Shown piece by piece: positions 19,657 to 29,532 of a stretch of DNA of 64,000 bases. The stretch comes from an uncultured Verrucomicrobiales bacterium (GTDB taxonomy: Bacteria > Verrucomicrobiota > Verrucomicrobiia > Verrucomicrobiales > Akkermansiaceae): positions 33,588 through 97,587 of the forward strand of contig CALBVY010000013.1 in the NCBI GenBank assembly GCA_937969495.1, in the 5' to 3' direction. Below the pieces are notes generated by a model that was given only the letters and a program-made list of their open reading frames with translations, made no database searches and was not told the DNA's origin. Every line of letters starts with the position of its first letter. Positions within the stretch are counted from its first letter, which is position 1. A program made the translations under genes and the position numbers.

Positions 19657-20190
19657 TTAGATTGCTGATGTTTTGAGAATCCCAACGTAGGGTAAGTTAC
19701 GATATTTCCCCTGATAGTCTAGTCCGTAGCCCACTACAAATTCGTTACCAATGACAAAGCCCGAGTAATCCGCCTCCTTAACACTCTCGCGCGGTATATC
19801 TTTAGTCAGTAGCACGCAGGTCTTCACCTCAGTAGCTCCAAGCCCTGTCAGCTTTTCTGTCACAGCATGTAAGGTGCCTCCCGTATCAAGAATATCATCA
19901 AGTATCAGCACCTTCCGCCCTAATACATCGGGGAGGGTATTATCCAGAAACTGAACCTTGCCACTACTCTCCATCCCACCATGGTAACTGGAGACGTTGA
20001 TACACTCGATCTCCATGGTCAAAGGCACACGGCGCAGCAGATCCGCCATAAAGAGAATGGCTCCCTTTAATAGCGCCACCACCACAATGGGCTCCCCCTC
20101 AAAGTCATTCATTAATTTTTCCGCGAGTATATCTAAGCGTTTTTGAATCACTTCCTCATCAATGAGTACTTTCTCAATATCCTGGTGCAT
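19657..20190 (-). CDS. hpt: Hypoxanthine phosphoribosyltransferase
   Basis: VLILDDILDTGGTLHAV PRPP loop; VVALLKGAILFMADLLR. Confidence 0.93.
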   Translation of the reverse strand: MHQDIEKVLIDEEVIQKRLDILAEKLMNDFEGEPIVVVALLKGAILFMADLLRRVPLTMEIECINVSSYHGGMESSGKVQFLDNTLPDVLGRKVLILDDILDTGGTLHAVTEKLTGLGATEVKTCVLLTKDIPRESVKEADYSGFVIGNEFVVGYGLDYQGKYRNLPYVGILKTSAI

Positions 20191-20290
20191 ATGCAGAGTC
20201 TAACTCAGAATTTCGATTTCAACAACGCTTGGATCGAGATCAATGTTGAAAAGTCCGTGCCTTTCCTATTTTCCATGGTTACATACAGCC

Positions 20291-21421
20291 ATGCCCAGTG
20301 ACGTTACCTCGCTCCTACAGGAACTCATCCGTATTCCCAGTGTCAATCCAGACAATGCCCCAGGTACGGATAAAACAGGCGAAGCCGCACTGGCTCATCA
20401 TGTCTATGCCTACCTTGAACAAATGGGATACACGGCTACCTTGGTGGAAATCCAACCTGGAAGACCTAATCTAATCGCTCGTGCTCCGGGAGCTGAAAAC
20501 CGACCCAGGATATTGTTAGGACCCCATCTTGATACCGTCGGCGTAAGCGGCATGACCATTGATCCCTTTAGTGGAGATATTCATGAAGGAAAAATTTACG
20601 GTCGCGGAGCCTCGGACACCAAAGGGCCTATGGCGGCTATGCTGCAAGCACTCAAAAACTGCCGCTCGCTCTTAGAATCTCACCCCATCGCTATCGACTT
20701 CGTTGGCTTCATGGGAGAAGAATCTAACCAATGGGGCTCCAAGCATTTTGCCCGAAACCACGCTAACAAATATGAGTTTGCCCTCGTGGGAGAACCCACA
20801 TCATTAAATATCGTTCATACCACTAAAGGGTCTCTCTGGACCACATTACAGACGTCAGGTAAAGCCGCTCACTCGTCGCAACCAGAACTTGGCGAAAACG
20901 CCATTCTAAAGCTCACCAGCTCACTCGACCGCATGAACCGCAAGCTCACAGCTAGGCTCGCTAGTTACACCCACCCAGTGCTTGGTCACAGCACTCTGAA
21001 CATTGGCGTCATCCATGGCGGCTCCAGACCTAACATTGTTCCTGATTCAGCAAGTGCAGAGATCGACATCAGACTAACACCATCGCTGCACGAAGCTGGC
21101 GGCGCGCTGAATTTATTAGAAAACTTCATCTCAGAAAACAACCTACCACTCACAATTGTAAACCCTCAAGAGAATCCACCTATGGAGGTAGCTACTGATC
21201 ATCCTTGGATTAAAAAAATGATCTCAGCAAATCCGCAATCAAGCCCTGTAGGCGCGCCATGGTTCTCTGATGCTGCCCATCTCAATGACGCTGGTATCGC
21301 ATCGGTTTGTATTGGCCCCGGTTCCATTGATCAAGCACACACCAAGGATGAGTTTATTCAGATCACAGATCTCGAAGCCGGGGTGCAATACTTTGAGAGG
21401 TTAATTAAGAGCCTTGGATAG
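20291..21421 (+). CDS. M20 family metallopeptidase (ArgE/DapE-like)
   Basis: LLGPHLDTVGV, GRGASDTKGPMAAML, GEESNQWGSKHF; likely start ATG 20291. Confidence 0.88.
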   Translation: MPSDVTSLLQELIRIPSVNPDNAPGTDKTGEAALAHHVYAYLEQMGYTATLVEIQPGRPNLIARAPGAENRPRILLGPHLDTVGVSGMTIDPFSGDIHEGKIYGRGASDTKGPMAAMLQALKNCRSLLESHPIAIDFVGFMGEESNQWGSKHFARNHANKYEFALVGEPTSLNIVHTTKGSLWTTLQTSGKAAHSSQPELGENAILKLTSSLDRMNRKLTARLASYTHPVLGHSTLNIGVIHGGSRPNIVPDSASAEIDIRLTPSLHEAGGALNLLENFISENNLPLTIVNPQENPPMEVATDHPWIKKMISANPQSSPVGAPWFSDAAHLNDAGIASVCIGPGSIDQAHTKDEFIQITDLEAGVQYFERLIKSLG

Positions 21422-21429
21422 GCCGGCCA

Positions 21430-21771
21430 CTACTTCTTTTTCCTCCGCTTAGCGCTAAGCTGAGCTTCTCGGTTACGGTAGTTTTTTTCCTGCTTTCTAA
21501 ATACCGGAAGAAGCTCGAACTCCATCCACTCGAACGCTGCCTGAAGCCCTTTTTCTTGATAGATTCGGCCAATCAAAGCCTCCACGGAAGTTGCATTCCC
21601 AATGTTACGGAGGAAATCATTTGAAGTGCAGCGAACAAACATTTCACCATCCATTTTCCCCTGCTCTTTGAGGATCAGCTCACGCATGTAGAGAGCTAAC
21701 ACAGCATCCCCCACCCAGGCTTCCTCACGCTCACGCATGAGTTCTTCATCTACTTTTTTAGGTGCTGCCAT
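21430..21771 (-). CDS. Short RNase III-fold protein (Mini-III-like)
   Basis: EAWVGDAVLALYMRELIL and ATSVEALIGRIYQEKG match RNase III catalytic-domain elements; no dsRBD in 113 aa. Confidence 0.7.
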   Translation of the reverse strand: MAAPKKVDEELMREREEAWVGDAVLALYMRELILKEQGKMDGEMFVRCTSNDFLRNIGNATSVEALIGRIYQEKGLQAAFEWMEFELLPVFRKQEKNYRNREAQLSAKRRKKK

Positions 21772-21773
21772 AT

Positions 21774-22355
21774 TTAATTCTGTTCGTTTTTATTCTCCAT
21801 TTTTTTACGGAGCGCAGCTTCAGATTCTGCATCCCAGTAGCCACTCCCCAGCTCCACAAAGACACTGGAGTAGGGCAGTGCTGTGCGTGTTTTGATGACC
21901 AGTACGCGATAGCTCTTCGAAGTGTTATTGATAAGGCTCATAAGCATTTCATTATCCAAGTGTAATGTTTCTCTCCCATGTAAGGCATCTTTAATATCTG
22001 ATCGGTGCACCTTTACCCCTGGCGCATAATCATAGGGCATTTCGCCAATCTCTCGAGTTAGATAAATCCTCGGCTTAACGTGATGTTTTTCCTCAATGAC
22101 ACCCTCCAAGCCATCTAATACATCTGGTATTTCCGCATCCACTTGGATTACGCGTAGCCCACGCCGACTTGAGGTGGGGAATGCAGCCTCAGCAATGACT
22201 ACCCAGTTTCTTGCACCCAGATAATTAAGCTCATGCCTAATCGTGCCTAACCACGGTCGGTCAGCAGATGGATCACCTGCACAACCTGCCAGAACAAACA
22301 CGCAGAAACATGTAAGTAGGTAGAAAAATTTCGTCAAAAAAGATGGCATAAACAA
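21774..22355 (-). CDS. Predicted lipoprotein, possibly RbsD/FucU-like
   Basis: CVFVLAGCAG lipobox; LNYLGARNWVVIAEAAFPTSSRRGLRVI recalls RbsD/FucU N-terminus. Confidence 0.5.
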   Translation of the reverse strand: MFMPSFLTKFFYLLTCFCVFVLAGCAGDPSADRPWLGTIRHELNYLGARNWVVIAEAAFPTSSRRGLRVIQVDAEIPDVLDGLEGVIEEKHHVKPRIYLTREIGEMPYDYAPGVKVHRSDIKDALHGRETLHLDNEMLMSLINNTSKSYRVLVIKTRTALPYSSVFVELGSGYWDAESEAALRKKMENKNEQN

Positions 22356-22426
22356 TCAAAAGGCTGACAGACATCAATCTACTCTAGCCCCGATCATTCT
22401 GCAATCTGAATACTTTCACACCCACA

Positions 22427-23989
22427 TTACATCAGCTGCGCCCCAGCTTCCGCCAATGGGCTACGCTCACCACGTGAGAGACTTACGTGCGCAGTAAATG
22501 GCTGACCCTTAAGACGATTGCGGGTAAAAACAAGGCCGTTACTCCTGCTATCTACATAGGGGTTATCAATCTGTGCAGGGTCTCCCACAAGGACTAGCTT
22601 CGAGCCACGTGACATCCGTGTCACTACAGTCTTCGCCTCCTGTGGAGTTAACTGCTGGGCTTCATCTAGAATAAAAAACCGCTTCGGGATTGAACGGCCA
22701 CGGATGTAACAGAGCGCTTCGATCTCGATGATTCCACGTTCGATCAACTCATCGTATGGCTTACTGACCGCATCTCCTAGATTTTCTTTTTTCTGCTGTT
22801 TCCTCCGTGGCCCCTGAGTGGAATCAGGCTGCATTAGAAGATCAAGTGCATCATAAATCGGCTGCAGCCATGGCCGCATTTTATCATCTAGAGAACCCGG
22901 CAAGAAACCTAACTGATCCCCCATAGATACCACAGGTCGGCTCACTGTAAGTCCATTATAGCGACGATTAAACATCTCATGAAGACCTGCAGCGACGGCG
23001 ACGAGTGTCTTCCCCGTACCCGCCTGACCATAACATGTAACTAAGGAGATTTCTGGATTGAGCAGCGCATCGATCAAGCATTTCTGCCCAAGATTCAGTG
23101 GTTTGAGGTGATGTCCATCTGGAATGCGGAGCACCTCTGGAATCTGTAAACGTACAAATGTGCCCTCCGAGTCCAAACGCGCCGGCATCGTCTGTTTCTC
23201 ACCAGCCTTGAGAAGAACATATTGATTAAGCACAATTTCCTTTCGGCGTGGATGCTCTAACGCAAGCTCTCCAGAGCTGGCAAAACGCTGCAGCTCAGCA
23301 GCATCTACATCTACGCAGCGCATATCATAGCTACTTACTTCTATAGGGTCCACCTTATCATTGAGATAGTCCTCACAGTTGATCCCTACAGCCTTGGCTT
23401 TAAGCTGCATGTTAAGATCTTTGGTCACCAAAACCACAGGCGCAGAATTGTGCTCCTTGAGCAGCACCGTCGCAGCAAGGATACGGTGGTCCACTTGACC
23501 TCGATCCGGAAAAACTCTTAGAAACTGACTCAACTCATTAGAATTCTTCTCACAAAAATCAGGATCATAGATCACCAGCCGGATCGTCCCACCTCCTGAC
23601 GTAGGCACGCCACGGGTGACTTTTTCACCAGAGGAAAACATTTCAGTTAACTTCCGGTGCACTCTCCTAGCATTCGCACCACGCTCACTCTGCTCACCTT
23701 TGAACTTATCCAGCTCCGCAAGAACATCGGCAGGAACACAAATGTGATTATCTTTGAATCTCCCCAGGCACTCTGGATCGTGAAGAAGAACATTGGTGTC
23801 TAACACAAAGTTTTTAACTTGATCAGAAGGTGCTTTTAACCCGAAATCTTGAATACGTGTTTTGTTCACGTCCTTCTTTTTAGCTTTGGATTTTTTAGCT
23901 TTCGAAGATGTTTTCTTATTAGGTGTATCAGTAACGGGATTTGTTTGGTCAGAGGTGTTTGATTGAATCATTGGGGAACAGGGTAACAA
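22427..23989 (-). CDS. PIN-domain PhoH-like ATPase
   Basis: KNFVLDTNVLLHDPECL PIN N-terminus; YGQAGTGKTLVAVAAGL Walker A; FILDEAQQLTPQEAKTVVTRMSRGSKLVLVGDPAQID. Confidence 0.93.
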   Translation of the reverse strand: MLPCSPMIQSNTSDQTNPVTDTPNKKTSSKAKKSKAKKKDVNKTRIQDFGLKAPSDQVKNFVLDTNVLLHDPECLGRFKDNHICVPADVLAELDKFKGEQSERGANARRVHRKLTEMFSSGEKVTRGVPTSGGGTIRLVIYDPDFCEKNSNELSQFLRVFPDRGQVDHRILAATVLLKEHNSAPVVLVTKDLNMQLKAKAVGINCEDYLNDKVDPIEVSSYDMRCVDVDAAELQRFASSGELALEHPRRKEIVLNQYVLLKAGEKQTMPARLDSEGTFVRLQIPEVLRIPDGHHLKPLNLGQKCLIDALLNPEISLVTCYGQAGTGKTLVAVAAGLHEMFNRRYNGLTVSRPVVSMGDQLGFLPGSLDDKMRPWLQPIYDALDLLMQPDSTQGPRRKQQKKENLGDAVSKPYDELIERGIIEIEALCYIRGRSIPKRFFILDEAQQLTPQEAKTVVTRMSRGSKLVLVGDPAQIDNPYVDSRSNGLVFTRNRLKGQPFTAHVSLSRGERSPLAEAGAQLM

Positions 23990-24223
23990 TAAAGCGGGGG
24001 GCTTGTAGAAAATACTTCACAGCGCCCCACTTATCACGCTGCTGAGTAGTGCCACCACAAGGTGAACAATGCCTGGAAGTTGAAGTAAGCCAGGCAATAC
24101 GTAGGGAGCATCCAAATCCCTCCGCACAAGTTCGGGTGAAACAACCATTCATCATCGAATGGACGTGGATTATAATATTCAACTTACCTTAAGTATCTAC
24201 GATGCGGGTAATGATGGCAAACA

Positions 24224-25369
24224 TTATTTTAACTGCTTGCTACCAATTATCTGTTTTGTGAGTTCATGATAATTAATTTTCCCTATAGCTGTGCGAGGCA
24301 GCTCTGCCAATTTGATTACCTTTCTGATCCGGTGTAACGGGTGGCAACTTGTATGATGCAAATCTAACACACCTTGAATACCATCTCCTTTTTGAATGCA
24401 CAGTATCAGCTGATGCCCAGCTCTAGCGTCATCGATTGCCACCACTGCATATTCAGCGAGTGGCCGATCTGCTTTTCTAAACGATTTACCTACAGCATTT
24501 TCAACATCGATTAGATCAATCAACTCACCGAGTATTTTCACACAGCGATCTGCCCGCCCCTGAATCGTCAGGTGATCACCAGAGACATGGCCAAGATCAT
24601 TACTGGTCAGCCATCCGTTTTTCTTAGGATCTTCGAGAAAACACTGCCCCTCTTTATTGATTCCTACATAAGCACTGAGTAAAGGTTTTCCTGCAATCTC
24701 GATTTCACCCTTATCCGTGGTTTGCACCTGCCAGCAAGGCAGCACTCTTAAACACCTCTCACCAGCCAAAGCGGTGGCTACCTGAGAGGCTGTTTCCGTC
24801 ATACCATAAGTCTCGCGCACAGGCCACCCGAGCGTAACAGCCTGTTGATAGAGTTCATCATGAAGCACCCCGCCACCAATCAACACCGCACGCACAGAGG
24901 AAGGTGCCGGGAGATGAAGTTTCACCAAGTCTGCTAACTGTGTGGGGACAAAAGACGTGTGGGTAACCCCCTCTTCATTAAGCTGCTTATAGCACCCTGC
25001 GGGATCCCATTTCCCATAATTACCAATCACTCTACAATCTGCTAAATAAGCACGCGCCGCAATTCCTATACCACCCACGTGAAATAGTGGCAGAGTTTGT
25101 AACCATCTATCTTCTGATGTCACCTCAAGAAAATTATTCACCGAGCGTGCAGAAGCTAACAAAGCCTCCTTCGCCAGAGCTACCCACTTCCCTGGACCTG
25201 TGGAACCCGATGTGCGAAATAAAACATGCGCCTTAAGATCGAGCTGTTGTTTTAGCCATGGGCTAATTAGTTCTGCCTCGTGAAGAGCTTCACGGTCTCG
25301 GGGATTAGTTAAAACTCTGGACTTCTCAGACACCCAGAATGTTGGATCATTTAGGTCAAGCGCTTCCAT
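24224..25369 (-). CDS. menE: o-Succinylbenzoate-CoA ligase
   Basis: AMP-binding FRTSGSTGPGKWVAL, YGMTETASQVAT; clusters with menC and menA. Confidence 0.85.
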   Translation of the reverse strand: MEALDLNDPTFWVSEKSRVLTNPRDREALHEAELISPWLKQQLDLKAHVLFRTSGSTGPGKWVALAKEALLASARSVNNFLEVTSEDRWLQTLPLFHVGGIGIAARAYLADCRVIGNYGKWDPAGCYKQLNEEGVTHTSFVPTQLADLVKLHLPAPSSVRAVLIGGGVLHDELYQQAVTLGWPVRETYGMTETASQVATALAGERCLRVLPCWQVQTTDKGEIEIAGKPLLSAYVGINKEGQCFLEDPKKNGWLTSNDLGHVSGDHLTIQGRADRCVKILGELIDLIDVENAVGKSFRKADRPLAEYAVVAIDDARAGHQLILCIQKGDGIQGVLDLHHTSCHPLHRIRKVIKLAELPRTAIGKINYHELTKQIIGSKQLK

Positions 25370-26307
25370 GGTAGATTTTCTAATAAATCATCAAATCCAA
25401 GTCCACTCCCTTGAGGAACTGAGAAATCCGGCGTCACCCCGCCCATTCGCTCAATAAAATCATTTGGCTCAAATAAACCATGTGTCATCAGCCCACAAGT
25501 ATCGATCATCCCAGGGTAATCCCTCGCAGCTATTGCCGCACGCCACGCCGCATAAGTCTGCCCCAGAGGATGATCCATATAGCTGGTAAAAACCACACGC
25601 CTGCTGTCCATATAGGATCGCTCTAACTTATTTTGCAATACATTTACCGCAGGCTTAAGAACCGCTACGCTAAAGTTCCTATCAGCCATTTCCACATCAC
25701 GATCCACTGCCAGCGCTATACCATACCGGGTGCGAAGTTCTCCCCAAGATCGACTTTCATAAACACAGGGGTCTTCTAGAAAATCAATTTTTTTTCGAAA
25801 GCTTTCAGGCAGGCTGTTGAGAAGCTTTTCAATCCCACCACGACCTAACAAATTATTAAAATCAATCCGCCAGCGCAGTACGGGGAATCGTTCTGCCTGA
25901 TCCAGCACAAACTCACGCTCACGCTCTATATCCCTACCCATTTTCACCTTCACCATGGTAAAGCCAGCCGCCACAGCCTGATCAAAGTCCGCAGCCTGCA
26001 TCATCAGAGTAGCATGGCTCTGAGGCACCTGTAGACCTTCAAAAAGATTCTTCCCTGCTAGCCTCGCCTTCCCATCTTCACGCGCACAGTACAAAGCAGC
26101 TCTAATGGTAGGGGTAGTGCCGCCTTCTTGGAGAATTTTTAATAAACCATCAAGAGGCACATCACCTAACTCTGGCCAAGGATGCATACAGCCATAGCCA
26201 TCCCCTACTTTAATCAAAACCCCCGCGTGATCGTGCCTCGTAGAGCTTGCATTTAATGCCCCTGGACTCTTTAGAGTATAACGATAAATGTAGATAGGAG
26301 GTTTCAT
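25351..26307 (-). CDS. menC: o-Succinylbenzoate synthase, enolase superfamily
   Basis: MVKVKMGRDIEREREFV, RIDFNNLL, DFLEDPCVYE, VLKPAVN. Confidence 0.85.
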   Translation of the reverse strand: MKPPIYIYRYTLKSPGALNASSTRHDHAGVLIKVGDGYGCMHPWPELGDVPLDGLLKILQEGGTTPTIRAALYCAREDGKARLAGKNLFEGLQVPQSHATLMMQAADFDQAVAAGFTMVKVKMGRDIEREREFVLDQAERFPVLRWRIDFNNLLGRGGIEKLLNSLPESFRKKIDFLEDPCVYESRSWGELRTRYGIALAVDRDVEMADRNFSVAVLKPAVNVLQNKLERSYMDSRRVVFTSYMDHPLGQTYAAWRAAIAARDYPGMIDTCGLMTHGLFEPNDFIERMGGVTPDFSVPQGSGLGFDDLLENLPWKRLT

Positions 26308-27167
26308 AAAATCACGATCAATTGAACCACCATAGCATAAAAGAGTAGTTGCAGTGCAGACAAGGCCAAGAACCGATTATACACAACACCCGGAGGAGTG
26401 CGCCCGACCCACCACTGAATCAATGCCGCAAGTATAAATGGAGGGGAAAAATAAAGAAGCTCTCGCTGATAACCAAAGATAAACCCCGTGATCCCGTAAG
26501 GAATAATCGTCATGACCTGAAGCAGTATAAGTGCCTTTTTCCTTCCCCACTTTACCGCCAAGGTATTTTTCTCATTACTTCGGTCTTCATCTATATCACG
26601 CAAATTATTAATGGCGATCAAAACCGCTGATAAGCACCCAATGGCCACGCCCATCAACATCGCCACGGGCTCCCATGTGCCTGTTTGCACAAAGACTGTT
26701 CCAGTCACCGCCACCACGCCAAAAAACAAAATCACAAATAACTCTCCCAGCCCACGGTAGGCAAGTGGCAGAGGCCCACCAGTATAGCCATAACAGAGAT
26801 AAAGCGAAGGCACACCAATCGCCAGAATCGGCCATCCTCTTTCTTGAATCAATAAATAACCAAAAACAGAGGCCATGAGTAAACACACCACTGCTACCAT
26901 ATAAACGGCCTTACTAGAAAGCTGACCAGATGCCGTCGCCCTAGTAGGCCCCAGACGAGCTTCGGTATCTGCGCCTTTTGCTGAATCAATTGCATCATTA
27001 AAAAAATTCGTCGCCACCTGAATCCAAACCGCGCCCATTAAGGTGTAAATCGCCAAGTAAACATCCCATTTACCCGTTAGATGATACGCTAGAGCGCAGC
27101 CCACCCACACCGGCACCACCGCAGCAGGCAGAGTTTTAGGGCGAGCAGCAAGAAGGTAGGATTTCAT
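26304..27167 (-). CDS. menA: 1,4-dihydroxy-2-naphthoate prenyltransferase, UbiA family
   Basis: NFFNDAIDSAKGADTEARLGPTRATASGQLS and NLRDIDEDRSNEKNTLAVKWGR. Confidence 0.93.
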   Translation of the reverse strand: MKSYLLAARPKTLPAAVVPVWVGCALAYHLTGKWDVYLAIYTLMGAVWIQVATNFFNDAIDSAKGADTEARLGPTRATASGQLSSKAVYMVAVVCLLMASVFGYLLIQERGWPILAIGVPSLYLCYGYTGGPLPLAYRGLGELFVILFFGVVAVTGTVFVQTGTWEPVAMLMGVAIGCLSAVLIAINNLRDIDEDRSNEKNTLAVKWGRKKALILLQVMTIIPYGITGFIFGYQRELLYFSPPFILAALIQWWVGRTPPGVVYNRFLALSALQLLFYAMVVQLIVIL

Positions 27168-27284
27168 CGTTTCAGAGCAGATTGAGGAAGGCAGTGATGA
27201 CTTGAATCAGCCCGTAAGTAAAGAACATCGCAATCCACGAATCCAACATTGACTCTTGCCCGTTCACCCATCCACCATGCCCTC

Positions 27285-27560
27285 ATGATTGCTAAACGAG
27301 CTATTTTTGAAGGTAGAGTACAAGGTGTAGGCTTTCGCTACGCCACCAAACAGCTCGCAATGGGTTTTGATGTATGTGGCTGGGTAAAGAATCTACCCGA
27401 AGGCACCGTAGAAATGCAACTTATGGGCGAAGAAGATGAAATTGATGAGTTTATCAAAGAAATCGTCGAAGAAAGCGCGATGGCACACCACATTAAAAAC
27501 ATGTGGACTGAACACATCCCTCTGCTAGAAGGCGTCAAAGGATTTGTCATTAGCACCTGA
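27285..27560 (+). CDS. acyP: Acylphosphatase
   Basis: FEGRVQGVGFRYATKQLA...GWVKNLPEGTVEM. Confidence 0.92.
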   Translation: MIAKRAIFEGRVQGVGFRYATKQLAMGFDVCGWVKNLPEGTVEMQLMGEEDEIDEFIKEIVEESAMAHHIKNMWTEHIPLLEGVKGFVIST

Positions 27561-27722
27561 TCTAACATTCTATATCATGGCTTAAAATGGACCGTAAAAC
27601 ACTCTGTATGACACAACAGTCACAAAACCTATCAAACCCTCCTTGAATAAAACAGAAAGCCTGCTAGTATAGATAAGAATTTGCCTGCTGCCTAGCCTAG
27701 AAACGTTTTACACCCAAGCTCT

Positions 27723-28490
27723 ATGAAATCTAAAATTTTTTATCTCATCTCCTTCTTCTCGTTCTTTTGGTTGAGCTCCCTCCAAGCAGAGGTAATCAGT
27801 GTCACCTCGAAAAGTGGTAAAAAAATGATCATCACACTCCTTGCTCGCCAAGGTGAAAAAGTCGTCATGCGCAGAGCATCCGATGACAAAGAATTTACGA
27901 TCTCCCCAGATAGCTTAGATGAAAAATCTGCGAAATTGATACGTTCAAAGATGAAAAATTTGAAGATAGCACTCCCCCCATTAGACGCTCAAGTAGTCAT
28001 CAGTAAAAGGCGCAAAAAGAAAGCTAACAGTTTCTACATGAAACAAATGGAAGTAGGATCAAAAATAACCATCATCAATGAAGATCCGAAAATACCATGC
28101 CCACCATGTACCGCAAATATGGTCTTCATTGGTCAAGATCAGGAAGATACTGATCAATTTACCGTCCTCGCCAATCAACAATTTAAAGTCACACCCACTA
28201 GACAAGGCGCGATCCAGAACACCTCTCCATTTACCACCACCTACGATAGCTACAACAAAGGTGAAGGTAACATCGGCGGAGCCAAATACGTGGGCTATCT
28301 TCTCGTAATCACAAGCCCAGACAAAGAAATCATCTACACAAAAACAATGCATTCTGGTATCAAAAAGGCTCTTGAGTTTGACGCTTCTGCTGCTGCAAAA
28401 ATCAAAAAATACCCATCAGGTACAATCCTTGGTCCAGATATGAAAAAACCGAAGAAAGCCAAACGAAACAACGGCATTCTCAAGCTCTAA
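27723..28490 (+). CDS. Secreted SHD1-like hypothetical protein
   Basis: Signal peptide plus SHD1-like VTSKSGKKMIITLLARQGEKVVMRRASDDKEFTISPDSLDEKS. Confidence 0.55.
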   Translation: MKSKIFYLISFFSFFWLSSLQAEVISVTSKSGKKMIITLLARQGEKVVMRRASDDKEFTISPDSLDEKSAKLIRSKMKNLKIALPPLDAQVVISKRRKKKANSFYMKQMEVGSKITIINEDPKIPCPPCTANMVFIGQDQEDTDQFTVLANQQFKVTPTRQGAIQNTSPFTTTYDSYNKGEGNIGGAKYVGYLLVITSPDKEIIYTKTMHSGIKKALEFDASAAAKIKKYPSGTILGPDMKKPKKAKRNNGILKL

Positions 28491-28609
28491 CTTCGCTTAT
28501 TAGCTCCCCCAGTTTTCAAGGATATTCGCTTTGATATATCAATCAACTCCATCCATTTGGAGCTGAGATCAAATAACTAAAACAAACGCGCAGCCAAACA
28601 CTTCACACC

Positions 28610-28963
28610 ATGAGCATCCAGAGACAAGGCACCAAACAACGCATGAGCCGCATCGTCACTCACAACGATACCATTTATCTATGCGGCCAGGTTGGCAAAG
28701 ACGCCACCAAAGACGTGACTGAACAAACCGTAACGATGCTCGAAAAGGTAGATGAATTACTCCTTCAGGCTGGATCTGATCGCACCCACATCCTATCCGC
28801 CACCATCTACTTAAGCGATATGAAAAATTTCGCCGCCATGAATACCGTGTGGGATGCTTGGATACCAGAAGGACACGCTCCAGCACGCGCATGTGTGGAA
28901 GCATCGATGGCTCGCCCAGAGCTCTTAGTGGAGATATCCGTTATCGCCGCAGTTAAGGGATAA
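28610..28963 (+). CDS. RidA/YjgF family protein
   Basis: [48 protein letters not shown] and [19 protein letters not shown]. Confidence 0.9.
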   Translation: MSIQRQGTKQRMSRIVTHNDTIYLCGQVGKDATKDVTEQTVTMLEKVDELLLQAGSDRTHILSATIYLSDMKNFAAMNTVWDAWIPEGHAPARACVEASMARPELLVEISVIAAVKG

Positions 28964-29065
28964 AAACATCTCTAATAGTGATGTTGAGCAGCCAGGGCTC
29001 GTTAACTTCTTCACCTTCTGGTTGGAGAGAAGGCGAAAGAATATAATACCTGCAGGCTTTTGTAT

Positions 29066-29362
29066 CTACTCGAGGTTTTGTTCTCTGTGTTTTGCCCTCT
29101 CCTCCTTCACCACGGCTGCCATATCGTAAATGGCTAATAGGATAATCATCAGCCCGTAGAGCATCGCCACAGCCCACCAGATCAGAAACAACCACACACT
29201 CGTACCCAACCAGCCAGATAGCGGCCACGCACCAAGTGCGGCGATAATAACAAGCACGATAACAAGCTGGAATAACATCTTACGCCGTAGTTCACGTGAG
29301 TGCAGGATCATACGTGCAAGTCCTGCACACACCATTATCCAACTAGCTTTTTTCCCTGACAT
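29066..29362 (-). CDS. Small two-TM hypothetical protein
   Basis: 98 aa with two hydrophobic stretches and a charged tail. Confidence 0.5.
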   Translation of the reverse strand: MSGKKASWIMVCAGLARMILHSRELRRKMLFQLVIVLVIIAALGAWPLSGWLGTSVWLFLIWWAVAMLYGLMIILLAIYDMAAVVKEERAKHREQNLE

Positions 29363-29532
29363 CGTAGATAACTGTAAGTTTCACCAGCCAAAGGCCAAAT
29401 ACCAAATGCGAAAAACTTGTGTAGATTCTGCATTTACCAAAATACGCCAGCGCAAACCATCATCCACCTGGGTAAAAATTCGTCAGATTCGTAGTTTCAA
29501 AAATCTGCCTAAGCCGCTATCACTCCTCCGCC

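Noticed and set aside
23949-24182. 77-aa ORF upstream of the PhoH-like gene
   Set aside because: Composition does not look like a protein family and it overlaps the hairpin-rich region and the PhoH start; more likely noncoding.
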